From contig NZ_JAAFKG010000021.1 in the NCBI RefSeq assembly GCF_013299185.1, positions 1 to 64,000 on the forward strand: 64,000 nt of DNA, in the 5' to 3' direction. This stretch comes from Microcoleus sp. bin48.metabat.b7b8b9.023 (GTDB lineage Bacteria > Cyanobacteriota > Cyanobacteriia > Cyanobacteriales > Microcoleaceae). The position numbers and the translations under genes were made by a program. Shown piece by piece: positions 36,530 through 45,215 of this stretch; position 1 is the first letter of the stretch; each line of letters opens with the position of its first letter. The notes under the pieces were generated by a model. That model ran no database searches. It saw only the letters and a list, made by a program, of their open reading frames with translations, and was not told the origin of the DNA.

Positions 36530-37046
36530 TGGTAGGATGAGCTAATATTTCGACAGCTCGATCGCACCTGTATATCTCTACTTTCTGGTTTTTGCGATCG
36601 ATCAACCAGCCCAAACGCGCTCCATTAGCGATGTATTCTCGCATTTTTTCTCGCAATGGTTCCATGTTGTCAGATTTAGAGCGCAATTCTACAACAAAAT
36701 CGGGACAAATGGGAGCAAAACCTTCTTGTTCTTTGGCTGTGAGGGCTTGCCACCGTTCTAATTTAACCCAGGAAGCATCAGGAGAGCGATCGGCCCCGTT
36801 AGGTAATTGAAAACCGGTAGAAGAGTTGAATGCTACTCCCAGCTTAGTTTGGCGGTTCCACAGCCAGATTTGTCCTTCTATATCTAGGTTGCGCTTGCCT
36901 GTATCGCTTCCTGTCGGGGGCATAACAATTAATTCTCCTGTAGCATTTCTCTCTAGCCTTAACTCACGGTTGACGGCAGCAATTTGCTGGAACTGTTCGT
37001 GAGTTACTTTGAAGGTTTGGGGAATGGTAATGGTGTTGTTGAGCAT
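36471..37046 (-). CDS. Uma2 family (DUF820) PD-(D/E)XK nuclease-like protein
   Basis: A 191-residue Uma2/DUF820 protein, a restriction-endonuclease-like family much expanded in cyanobacteria; its biological role is unknown. The core shows RELRLERNATGELIVMPPTG, then the catalytic-type residues in SPDASWVKLE (D), CPDFVVELRSKSD (the D...ExK-like pair, here E-L-R) and AREKMREYIANGARLGWLID. The usual third residue after E is K, but here it reads VELRSKSD, as in many members. The 3' end of the gene is duplicated just downstream. Confidence 0.9.
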   Translation of the reverse strand: MLNNTITIPQTFKVTHEQFQQIAAVNRELRLERNATGELIVMPPTGSDTGKRNLDIEGQIWLWNRQTKLGVAFNSSTGFQLPNGADRSPDASWVKLERWQALTAKEQEGFAPICPDFVVELRSKSDNMEPLREKMREYIANGARLGWLIDRKNQKVEIYRCDRAVEILAHPTTLSGEDVLPGFVLDLTDVW

Positions 37047-37299
37047 ACTGTGCGGCCTCGCGATGGCTATTACTTATTCTATGTCAGTCCTGGACGCGCT
37101 TCGATCGAAGAAACCGGGTTTTTATCAGAATAATTCGCTATGAATCACAGATTTGGGCAAAAACCCGGTTTCTCAATCTTCGATTTTTGAGTATCCTGTG
37201 AGATATGAGTTAGAATTGGGGTTGAAAAGCTCCACATTGCGATCGCCCGCGATCGCAATCAACTGTGGCTTCCATCTACAATCTACAATCTGCAATCCG

Positions 37300-38658
37300 A
37301 TGACTTCACTCCCAGCCAACCGCGCCAAAACACTCAAAGAAGCTTACCGCGCTTGCGATGTCAAGCCTCTGACGGGCGATGATATGGCCCGATATTATGT
37401 GGATTTGTCGGCAGTACGCAACACAGAAGCTATAGAACTTGTCAGCACTAAACTGGAGTATCAGAATCCAGGGGAATTTGACACAATTTTGTTTACGGGG
37501 CATCGAGGATGTGGCAAAAGTACGGAGTTAAAACGGATTCAGTCGCGGTGGGAAAATGAGTATCGGGTAATTTACATAGAGTTCGATCTGGAACTGGATG
37601 TTAATGATACTGAATATACCGATCTATATTTGCTTTTCATCAAACAATTAGCTGATGATTTAACTAAACTACAGTTAAAATTTGATCGAGAAATCTTGAA
37701 AAGTTTTGAATTGTGGTTTAAGGAAGTCACTAAAGAAACAGAAGAAACTGTTCAATCTTCCGTCAGCATCGAAACCGAAGCAAGTGGAGGTATAGAAATT
37801 CCGTTTATTTCTAAGCTAACAGCCAAATTGATCGGTCAAATTCGAGGTTCTAGCCAACAAAAACAGGTGATTCGTGAAACTCTTAAACGCAATACATCCA
37901 GATTGTTGACAGATATTAATCTGTTGTTTAAAGATGCTTTTGATAAGCTGAGACGCAAATATCCAGACCGCTATGAGAAAGGATTTTTGCTAATTGTTGA
38001 CAACTTGGATCGCGTTAATCCAGAGGTTGGCAATCATTTGTTTTTTGATTATAATAGTCAACTTCAAGGGCTAGCCTCTACAATTATTTATACAGTACCT
38101 ATTTCGGTAATTTATTCAGACAAAAATATTAGCAATTTGTTTGAAAGCAATCTCAATATAGTGCCAATGGTCAATATTTATGAATTTAACCGCAGTGAAT
38201 GCGATCTAGATCATAATCAGCAAAAATTAGATGGAGTTGCTAGTTTAATTGAACAGCGGATTGATGTTGCTGCTATATTTGCCGATCGAGAACAGTTGCT
38301 ACAATTGGTAAAAGCCAGTGGTGGTCATGTGCGACAATTGATGCAGATAACTCGATCGGCTTGTCTGACAGCTACAACTCGCAAACACCCTAAAATTTTG
38401 GCTGAAGATGTCACTTATGCTTTGAAGCAACAGCAATTTGACTTTGAAAGGTCTACTCCTACGCCTGAATATTATACAACTTTAGCGCAAGTTTGCATCA
38501 AAAAAGATATTGCTAAAGATGCAATGGGACAAAAGTTGTTATTCAATCTTTCCGTTTTGGAATACAACGGAAGTAGTCGGTGGAATTATGTCAACCCACT
38601 CGTAAAACAAAGTTATGCTTTCCAACAAGCCCTGGCATCAATCCAAGGAAATCCCTGA
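37300..38658 (+). CDS. P-loop ATPase, first gene of an overlapping ATPase/TPR pair
   Basis: A ~452-residue AAA/STAND-like ATPase. ATG 37300 (MTSLPANRAKTLKEAYRACD) is preferred; the 49 upstream codons have no family character. Walker A is TGHRGCGKST (66-75), Walker B LLIVDNLDRVN (~230), with a possible sensor region SVIYSDKNI. The following helical part is rich in Gln/Leu and ends with a winged-helix-like segment (GQKLLFNLSVLEYNGSSRW). Such ATPases occur in cyanobacterial conflict and signalling modules. It overlaps the TPR gene by 44 bases in another frame, so translation is probably coupled. Function not established. Confidence 0.82.
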   Translation: MTSLPANRAKTLKEAYRACDVKPLTGDDMARYYVDLSAVRNTEAIELVSTKLEYQNPGEFDTILFTGHRGCGKSTELKRIQSRWENEYRVIYIEFDLELDVNDTEYTDLYLLFIKQLADDLTKLQLKFDREILKSFELWFKEVTKETEETVQSSVSIETEASGGIEIPFISKLTAKLIGQIRGSSQQKQVIRETLKRNTSRLLTDINLLFKDAFDKLRRKYPDRYEKGFLLIVDNLDRVNPEVGNHLFFDYNSQLQGLASTIIYTVPISVIYSDKNISNLFESNLNIVPMVNIYEFNRSECDLDHNQQKLDGVASLIEQRIDVAAIFADREQLLQLVKASGGHVRQLMQITRSACLTATTRKHPKILAEDVTYALKQQQFDFERSTPTPEYYTTLAQVCIKKDIAKDAMGQKLLFNLSVLEYNGSSRWNYVNPLVKQSYAFQQALASIQGNP

Positions 38659-40336
38659 ATTACATCAGCAAAGGATAATTGAATTCAATCAAGAGTCTTT
38701 TGACCAATTGCTGACGTTTGTCGATATTGTTCCCGACGATGCCTTTGATTTGGGATTTATTGACTGTAATTTTGCTGGGGATAGAGATGCAATTATTCAG
38801 GCTTTAATTAGTCATCCCGATTGTCAAGAGATGCAGTTTGAGATTTGGGATTTTCCCGATCCTGAGATGCGCTTTTTGTTGGATGAAATTCTGAAGGTTT
38901 TGCCAACAGTTAAGGTTCAACCAGACAAGAAGTTGATTTTCATTGTGCGGGGGGTGGAAAATGCGATCGGGATGACGGGGGAATATCCGCCGATGTTGGT
39001 GGATTTTAATTGGGTGCGAGATGCTTATCCGGTGATGGTGCCGCATCTAATGCTGTTTTGTTTGCCAGATTATGCGATTACGCGTGTTGCTACTTATGCG
39101 CCGGATTTCTGGGCCTGGAATTCGGGAACTTTTGTGTTCAAAACTCCGGCAAATACTAGAGATGATGCGATTTCTCAAACTCTAGATGCTAGCAAAGGAA
39201 TTAGCAATTGTGAGGTTCCAGAAAAGCAGGAACGGATTGATTTATTGAAACGGTTATTGATTGAATATGCTCCCTCGAATGGGCGCGAGGAAACTCCAGG
39301 GGATTTGAAGACTCGGATTAGGGTTTTGAATGATTTGGGAATTGCTTATCGCAGTCGGAGTGAATATAAAGCAGCAAAGTATCATCTAGAACAAGCGTTA
39401 GATTTGGCGAAGGATGATGAAGATTTAGGGGATATCAAGGCAAATACTTTGCATGAATTAGCAATTATTGAGCGCAATTTAGGGGAAATTGAAAAAGCAA
39501 TCACTCTCGAAACGCAAGCTATGGAAATCTTTGAACGCATTGGCGATATTAAGATGAAAGCAGCTACTTTGCACCAACTAGCAGGAATCTATGCCAATCA
39601 AGGGGAAGTAGAAAATGCGATCGCATTTTATCAACAATCACTCGAACTTAAGGAAAAAATTGGCGATGTTCAAGGGAAAGCAGCTACTTTGCACAATCTA
39701 GCAATAATCTATGCGAATCAAGGAGAAGTAGAAAAGGCGATCGCATTTTATCAACAATCACTCGAACTTAAGGAAAAAATTGGCGATGTTCAAGGGAAAG
39801 CTGCTACTTTACACCAACTAGCAGGAATCTATGCGAATAAAGGAGAAGTAGAACAGGCGATCGCATTTTATCAACAATCACTCGAACTTAAGGAAAAAAT
39901 TGGCAATGTTCAAGGGAAAGCTGCTACTTTGCACAATCTAGCCATAATCTATGCGAATCAAGGGGAAGTAGAACAAGCGATCGCATTTTATCAACAATCA
40001 CTCGAACTTAAGGAAAAAATTGGCGATGTTCAAGGGAAAGCTGCTACTTTGCACAATCTAGCCATAATCTATGCGAATCAAGGGGAAGTAGAACAAGCGA
40101 TCGCATTTTATCAACAATCACTCGAACTTGAGGAAAAAATTGGCGATTTTCAAGGGAAAGCTGCTACTTTTGCAATGCTTGGACAGTTGTTAGCAGATGA
40201 GAAGGGAGATTTTGACGAAGCTTTGAATTATTTACAGCAATCTTTGGAGATTTTACAGCATTTGCGATCGCCCGATGCGGAGACAGTGAAACGCATTATT
40301 TCTAGGATTCAGCAGATGGCTGGAGATCGATCGTAA
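38615..40336 (+). CDS. TPR-repeat protein, second gene of the ATPase/TPR pair
   Basis: A 573-residue protein. Residues ~1-190 form an unrecognised domain (FDLGFIDCNFAGDRDAIIQAL...IFIVRGVENAIG...MLFCLPDYAITRVA) that looks like an alpha/beta NTPase core without a Walker A motif. Residues ~225-560 are tetratricopeptide repeats with the 40-residue unit GKAATLHNLAIIYANQGEVE/KAIAFYQQSLELKEKIGDVQ. Five copies are nearly identical also in DNA (120-bp units, 39557-40156), each carrying a HIP1 site. Recent repeat expansion or homogenisation is evident. The ATPase partner and the TPR array suggest a sensor or scaffold role, perhaps in defence; this is inference. Confidence 0.85.
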   Translation: MLSNKPWHQSKEIPELHQQRIIEFNQESFDQLLTFVDIVPDDAFDLGFIDCNFAGDRDAIIQALISHPDCQEMQFEIWDFPDPEMRFLLDEILKVLPTVKVQPDKKLIFIVRGVENAIGMTGEYPPMLVDFNWVRDAYPVMVPHLMLFCLPDYAITRVATYAPDFWAWNSGTFVFKTPANTRDDAISQTLDASKGISNCEVPEKQERIDLLKRLLIEYAPSNGREETPGDLKTRIRVLNDLGIAYRSRSEYKAAKYHLEQALDLAKDDEDLGDIKANTLHELAIIERNLGEIEKAITLETQAMEIFERIGDIKMKAATLHQLAGIYANQGEVENAIAFYQQSLELKEKIGDVQGKAATLHNLAIIYANQGEVEKAIAFYQQSLELKEKIGDVQGKAATLHQLAGIYANKGEVEQAIAFYQQSLELKEKIGNVQGKAATLHNLAIIYANQGEVEQAIAFYQQSLELKEKIGDVQGKAATLHNLAIIYANQGEVEQAIAFYQQSLELEEKIGDFQGKAATFAMLGQLLADEKGDFDEALNYLQQSLEILQHLRSPDAETVKRIISRIQQMAGDRS

Positions 40337-40726
40337 GTTTGCGCGGGATTTAGAAACCGGGTTTCTCGCGAATATAGCCTTTCTCAAAAAGATGAGATAT
40401 GACTGACAGGTTATATCACCAGTTCCACTAAGAGGGCTAAAGCCCAACAACGTACCTCATCTTTCTCAAAACCGCTATATCTCGTGAGGATGCGTAAAAT
40501 CTCGCAGAAACCGGGTTTCTGGCCACCCTCCAAACCCACCCTCCAAAGCCGTCTCAGCATATGTCATTAAATCATGACATTAGTCTCAATACCGATCCCC
40601 TAGCGCTCTAGTATATCAAGATTCCCTGACATATTGATCCCCAAAATCACGAAAATGCGTATAAGTACCCATGATTCAGGCAAAAGACCCCTTGACCAGA
40701 CTGGGAATTGTCTGCAACATTAAGTC
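40337..40726. other. Intergenic region with AAACCGGGTTTCT and GGGCTAAAGCCC repeats
   Basis: AAACCGGGTTTCT units lie at about 40349 and 40499. A GGGCTAAAGCCCAACAACGT palindrome with its ACC tail lies at 40430-40455. No gene was recognised. Confidence 0.6.
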
Positions 40727-41008
40727 ATGACAAAGCGATCCCAAAGAAATTCTTCGATTGAGCAACTTTGGGAGTCAGATAGCGCGTGTGCTGCCGGCAC
40801 AGCGTTGCTAGCAGCACCGATCGCACTCGCAAAATCGATCTTGTTTGTAAATCAAGAATCGATAGATAAAGCTTTATTTAGATCGGACGGTGCGCGCAGA
40901 AGCCCCCAAGTCAAAAACCCCGATCGCAATTGGGGACAAGACAAGCTAAAAACTAGCAAGGCTTCAAAGGTTGGAGAGATTAAGAAGCTCGATCGTACTT
41001 GTATTTAA
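40727..41008 (+). CDS. Small hypothetical protein, doubtful
   Basis: A 93-codon frame starting at ATG 40727. It has a mildly hydrophobic stretch (AAGTALLAAPIALAKSILFV) and a basic C-terminal half. There is no ribosome binding site and no recognisable domain, and HIP1-type sequence makes up part of it. It could be a chance ORF in the long leader of the DUF4912 gene. Confidence 0.3.
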   Translation: MTKRSQRNSSIEQLWESDSACAAGTALLAAPIALAKSILFVNQESIDKALFRSDGARRSPQVKNPDRNWGQDKLKTSKASKVGEIKKLDRTCI

Positions 41009-41092
41009 AAGAGTTTCTAACTCAAAAAATCAACACATTAGTGTTGAATCGAAAAATCTAACCCGCCATCCAAATTAGTGGAGAACAAACTC

Positions 41093-42487
41093 ATGGCAAA
41101 AGAACGCCCACCATTAGAAGAGATGACTTTGCGACAACTCCGCAGAGTTGCTAGCGAATGTGGAGTCTCTCGCTACAGCCGGATGCGGAAATCGCAACTT
41201 CTGGCATCAATTCAAGAAATTCAGCGCAACAAGTTTTCATACAGTCCATCTCGCAAACTAGAGGCACAAGAAGCAGTGGAAGCAGCAAAGTTTGAACTAG
41301 GTCAAGAAGATAGAACAGGCGGTTCGTTGTCGTCTGTAGATGAAGGTTTAGCAGATTTGCCCAACGGTTACGGTGAAAGCCGGGTTGTTTTGATGCCCCG
41401 CGATCCAGAATGGGCTTACACCTACTGGGATATCCCCAACGATCGCAAAGAAGAATTGCGCCGCCAAGGTGGACAGCAACTCGCCCTCCGGATCTACGAC
41501 GTTACAGATGTTAACCTCGACATCCAAAGCCCCCACAGCATTCAAGAATATCCCTGCGACGAACTGGCGCGGGAATGGTACGTGCCAATCCCCGTTAGCG
41601 ATCGCGATTATGCGATCGACATCGGCTACCGCTGTGCAGACGGCCGTTGGTTGGTGTTGGCGCGATCGGCAGAAGTCCGCGTCCCGCCCATCTATCCTAG
41701 TGACTGGATTGAAGACCAATTCATCACCCTCGACTGGGAAGAAGACTTGCGCGGCCAAACCTTCGCCGAACTGGTTCCCCCAGCCAAGAAAATGGCAAAA
41801 GCCACCAACGGCGGTTACAGCACCGGCAACGCCATCTACGAACAAATCTTCGGCATGGCAGAATCGGCAGAATCGATGCGCGTAGCAGGTTCGATGTTCG
41901 GTTCCATGCAGCACGTTGCAGGTTCGATCCAGCAATCCGCAATCCACGAACAAGCTTTGAGTTCCTACGTATTCCCCTCCGGTGTCGGAATGTGGGCTGG
42001 GGCCGGAATCTCTGCCCTCACCGCGTCAGGTGTGGGTATGTCCGGCCTGACTGCCTCAGGTGTGGGTATGTCCGGCCTGACTGCCTCAGGTGTGGGTATG
42101 TCGGGCCTCACGATGTCCGGTGTCGGAATGTCTGGCCTCACGATGTCCGGTTTCGGTATGTCCTCCGGTGTCGGTATGTCGGGAGTTGGCTTTGCCGCCC
42201 CGATGCGCCCCCGCCAATTCTGGTTAGTTGCTGATGCTGAATTGATCGTCTACGGCGCCACCGAACCAGACGCCACCGTTTATGTAGGCGGACAACCAAT
42301 CAAACTGAATGCTGACGGCACTTTCCGGTTCCAGATGTCTTTCCAAGACGGCTTGATCGACTATCCGATTTTTGCAGTAGCAGCAGACGGCGAACAAAAC
42401 CGCGCTGTCCACATGAAATTCGAGCGCGAAACCCCTGAACGTCGCACCAATACTAAGGAAGATTCTGTTGTGGAATGGTTGGGCTAA
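41093..42487 (+). CDS. DUF4912 protein with Rho-N/SAP-like N-terminus
   Basis: A ~464-residue protein. ATG 41093 is preferred, with GGAG nine bases upstream; a GTG five codons earlier is also in frame. Residues ~10-45 (EEMTLRQLRRVASECGVSRYSRMRKSQLLASI) match a Rho N-terminal/SAP-like helical domain that may bind nucleic acid. DUF4912 follows (~95-225, MPRDPEWAYTYWDI...VPPIYPSDWIEDQFITLDW). A flexible middle has tandem GVGMSGLTAS decapeptides (~residues 305-360), and a C-terminal beta domain follows (ELIVYGATEPDATVYVGGQP). There is no signal peptide. A terminator follows, so it is a single gene. Function unknown; DUF4912 occurs in several bacterial phyla. Confidence 0.88.
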   Translation: MAKERPPLEEMTLRQLRRVASECGVSRYSRMRKSQLLASIQEIQRNKFSYSPSRKLEAQEAVEAAKFELGQEDRTGGSLSSVDEGLADLPNGYGESRVVLMPRDPEWAYTYWDIPNDRKEELRRQGGQQLALRIYDVTDVNLDIQSPHSIQEYPCDELAREWYVPIPVSDRDYAIDIGYRCADGRWLVLARSAEVRVPPIYPSDWIEDQFITLDWEEDLRGQTFAELVPPAKKMAKATNGGYSTGNAIYEQIFGMAESAESMRVAGSMFGSMQHVAGSIQQSAIHEQALSSYVFPSGVGMWAGAGISALTASGVGMSGLTASGVGMSGLTASGVGMSGLTMSGVGMSGLTMSGFGMSSGVGMSGVGFAAPMRPRQFWLVADAELIVYGATEPDATVYVGGQPIKLNADGTFRFQMSFQDGLIDYPIFAVAADGEQNRAVHMKFERETPERRTNTKEDSVVEWLG

Positions 42488-42618
42488 TCCTAAATGTCGA
42501 TCGCGATCCCGGTAGGTGTTTGGGTTTGTGCCAATTTTTTAACCATCACAAGGCCTACCCGGAGCAAATGGCGATTTGTTAGGGTTAGTTTCAGACAACA
42601 ACCCATAACACCCCCTAT

Positions 42619-42655
42619 ACACCGTTCTCCTATTTTGAGGAGCGGTGTTTTTTGT
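42619..42655 (+). terminator. Rho-independent terminator of the DUF4912 gene
   Basis: A stem ACACCGTTCTCCT/AGGAGCGGTGT with a two-base bulge, followed by a T6 run. It is preceded at about 42510-42560 by another GGTAGG/CCTACC hairpin. Confidence 0.85.
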
Positions 42656-42689
42656 ATTTAGAAAAAAGAAGGAAGAAGGAAGTTCGGCA

Positions 42690-42845
42690 ACGGATTGTGT
42701 AACGGATGTAACGGATGTAACGGATGTAACGGATGTCAGTCATCAGGAAGAAGGGAGAAGGAAGAAGGAAGAAAGAAGAAAGAAGAAGGAAGGAAGAAGG
42801 AAGAAGGAAGGAAGAAGGAAGAAGGAAGGAAGAAGGAAGAAGAAT
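42690..42845. repeat. Low-complexity GTAACGGAT nonamers and GGAAGAA purine tract
   Basis: Four GTAACGGAT units (about 42700-42737) are followed by ~100 bp of almost pure purine built from GGAAGAA/GGAAG units. A spurious 79-codon frame runs through it. Confidence 0.88.
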
Positions 42846-43178
42846 GATTTATTTGTAGGGTGCGTGAGGGCGAGAAATCTTTAAATCGACACTTCGAGAC
42901 TATGACTCACGCACCCCCCCAACGATTGAATCATGCCCATGTCAAATACCAGCGACAACGATATTAGACACTCATCTCAATATCTATCTGTAGATAGATG
43001 TTTGCTTAACTTGCGATCGAACTTGTAATCTCAAAATTTGTACTTTTCATTCAACAATTATTAAGTAAGCTAAAGTTTACTTAAATTTTCATTGCACAAA
43101 CTCGGTAAATCCCGCAAAACGAAAGAAAGCGAGTTATGAGATCAGTAAGGCGATCGCACAGCCATATCTCAAAAGCCA
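42846..43178. other. Upstream region of the sugar transporter; no gene seen
   Basis: This contains a TAGGGTGCGTGAG...CTCACGCACCC inverted repeat (about 42857-42916). An AT-rich stretch with possible promoter elements precedes the solute-binding protein gene. No regulator gene is adjacent. Confidence 0.4.
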
Positions 43179-44474
43179 ATGCCAAAAATAAATTCCCCGC
43201 CCCAGCGAAGGCAAAAGCGTCCCCGTCTTGTAGCCTTATTCGCTGTCACATTAGCCGCCGTCTTGCTGTTATTTATTCTGCCCGCACTGACTCAGCAGCC
43301 AGTTGTGCTGACAATGTTAATGCAAGGCCAAGACATTCTCAACTGGAAACCGTTTGTCAAAGAATTTGAACAGAAAAACCGCGACATTCGCATCAACCTC
43401 GTCGAAGGGCCATTTGACACAAACCTCGTCGAAAATCTTTACACATCTGCCTTTCTTTTAGGCGAATCGCCCTACGACATCATCAACATGGATATCGTTT
43501 GGGTTCCCAAATTTGCCGCCGCAGGTTGGGTAAGGGATTTAACCGACAAAATTCCCCCCGAACAACTTGCAAAATTCATCCCCGGTAACGTTGAAGGTGG
43601 GCGGTATCGGGGCAAACTTTACCGAATTCCCCATGCTTCGGATGCCGGAATGCTTTATTACCGCAAAGACATTTTAAAACAAGCCGGAATTCCTGCACCT
43701 AAAAATTTTGAAGAGATGGTAAAAATCTCTCAAAACTTACAGCAACAAGGAAAAGCAACTTGGGGTTATCTGTGGCAAGGTAAACAATACGAAGGAGTAT
43801 CTGCGATGTTTGTCGAAGTGCTCTCGGGTTTCGGCGGCTTCTGGGCTAACCCTCAAACTTTTGAAGTTGGGTTAGATAAACCCGAGGCTATTAAAGCAGT
43901 GGAATTTCTCAAAAATACGATCGCCTCTGGCATCTCTCCACCGGGTGTTACTACCTACGGCGAAGAAGAAACCAGGCTGTTGTTTCAAAACGGCAAAGCG
44001 CTGTTTTTGCGAAACTGGCCCTATGTTTGGAAGCTAGCAAACGCCGAGGGATCTAAAGTGAGAGGCAAAATTGCGATCGAGCCAATGCTCAGCAGTATCG
44101 GTAAAACAGGCGGTTCCTGCTTGGGCGGCTGGGGCTGGGGAATATCCAAAACCTCAAAACATCCAGAACAAGCCTGGAAAGCAATTAAATACCTCACCAG
44201 CGAGGAAACCCAGCGCAAATTCATTTTAGAAACAGGTTTAGTTCCCAGTTACAAATCCCTATTTACTGACAAAGAAATAGTCGCAAAATATCCACACTAC
44301 CCGCAACTCCTAAAAGTAGTTGAAAAACCAGCTTTGCGCCCGCCCATAGCACAATACGCTCAAGCTTCTGATATTTTGCAGCGCTATTTGAGTTCAGCTT
44401 TTACCGGGAAAATGACTGCGACACAAGCAATGAAAGCGGCGGCTAGTGAAACTCGCAATTTATTAGGAAGTTAG
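43179..44474 (+). CDS. Sugar ABC transporter solute-binding protein
   Basis: A 431-residue family 1 extracellular solute-binding protein (MalE/UgpB type). After a basic N-terminus (RRQKRPR) comes an uncleaved or cleaved signal segment LVALFAVTLAAVLLLFILPA (~18-37). The periplasmic domain has the family blocks LTMLMQGQDILNWKPFVKEFE, DIINMDIVWVPKFAAAGWV, YRIPHASDAGMLYYRKDIL and, late, GGWGWGISKTSKHPEQAWKAIKYL. It captures an oligosaccharide or osmolyte (trehalose, sucrose or glucosylglycerol are possible in cyanobacteria). Its permease genes follow after a 700-base repeat array. Confidence 0.92.
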   Translation: MPKINSPPQRRQKRPRLVALFAVTLAAVLLLFILPALTQQPVVLTMLMQGQDILNWKPFVKEFEQKNRDIRINLVEGPFDTNLVENLYTSAFLLGESPYDIINMDIVWVPKFAAAGWVRDLTDKIPPEQLAKFIPGNVEGGRYRGKLYRIPHASDAGMLYYRKDILKQAGIPAPKNFEEMVKISQNLQQQGKATWGYLWQGKQYEGVSAMFVEVLSGFGGFWANPQTFEVGLDKPEAIKAVEFLKNTIASGISPPGVTTYGEEETRLLFQNGKALFLRNWPYVWKLANAEGSKVRGKIAIEPMLSSIGKTGGSCLGGWGWGISKTSKHPEQAWKAIKYLTSEETQRKFILETGLVPSYKSLFTDKEIVAKYPHYPQLLKVVEKPALRPPIAQYAQASDILQRYLSSAFTGKMTATQAMKAAASETRNLLGS

Positions 44475-44499
44475 AAACAACCCAAAGCTTGATAAAGCT

Positions 44500-44875
44500 G
44501 GTTCGTAGTGAGGACTTCAGTCCTTAAAAAAACTTCCTTATTTGGTTCGTAGTGAGGACTTCAGTCCTTAAAAAACTTCCTTATTTGGTTCGTAGTGAGG
44601 ACTTCAGTCCTTAAAAAACTTCCTTATTTGGTTCGTAGTGAGGACTTCAGTCCTTAAAAAAACTTCCTTATTTGGTTCGTAGTGAGGACTTCAGTCCTTA
44701 AAAAACTTCCTTATTTGGTTCGTAGTGAGGACTTCAGTCCTTAAAAAACTTCCTTATTTGGTTCGTAGTGAGGACTTCAGTCCTTAAAAAAACTTCCTTA
44801 TTTGGTTCGTAGTGAGGACTTCAGTCCTTAAAAAAACTTTCTTATTTGGTTCGTAGTGAGGACTTCAGTCCTCAA
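44500..44875. repeat. Nine tandem 43/44-bp palindrome repeats
   Basis: Units start at 44500, 44544, 44587, 44630, 44674, 44717, 44760, 44804 and 44848. Each is GGTTCGTAGTGAGGAC plus TTCAGTCCTT and an A-rich spacer. They lie between the solute-binding protein and permease genes of one transporter. Confidence 0.95.
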
Positions 44876-44890
44876 TTTTTGAAGAAATGA

Positions 44891-45184
44891 GGACTAAAGT
44901 CCTTACTACGAACCTTAGGACTAAAGTCCTTATTACGAACCTTAGGACTAAAGTCCTTATTACGAACCTTAGGACTAAAGTCCTTATTACGAACCGGAGG
45001 ACTAAAGTCCTTACTACGAACCGGAGGACTAAAGTCCTTACTACGAACCTTAGGACTAAAGTCCTTACTACGAACCTTAGGACTAAAGTCCTTACTACGA
45101 ACCGGAGGACTAAAGTCCTTACTACGAACCGGAGGACTAAAGTCCTTACTACGAACCGGAGGACTAAAGTCCTTACTACGAACG
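44891..45184. repeat. Eleven tandem 27-bp repeats, inverted relative to the preceding array
   Basis: Units of GGACTAAAGTCC + TTACTACGAACC + TTA or GGA, starting every 27 bases from 44891 to 45161. They are complementary to the units in 44500-44875, so the two arrays can pair with each other. The 27-bp period keeps a spurious 101-codon frame open. Confidence 0.95.
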
Positions 45185-45215
45185 GGGGATGAGGGATAAA
45201 TTAGGGATTAAAAAT

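Noticed and set aside
41348-42234. Long minus- and plus-strand frames overlapping the DUF4912 gene
   Set aside because: Shadow frames caused by biased codon use and decapeptide repeats; composition is not protein-like.
42645-42884. 79-codon Lys/Glu-rich frame
   Set aside because: Arises from GTAACGGAT and GGAAGAA low-complexity DNA and starts inside a terminator.
44500-45184. CRISPR array
   Set aside because: Direct repeats are regular, but the spacers are short and nearly identical, the units are palindromic and no cas genes are present. It is a repeat array.
44887-45192. 101-codon frame of RTKVLTTNL repeats
   Set aside because: Pure translation of the 27-bp palindrome array; the complement also reads open. 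Not a credible protein.
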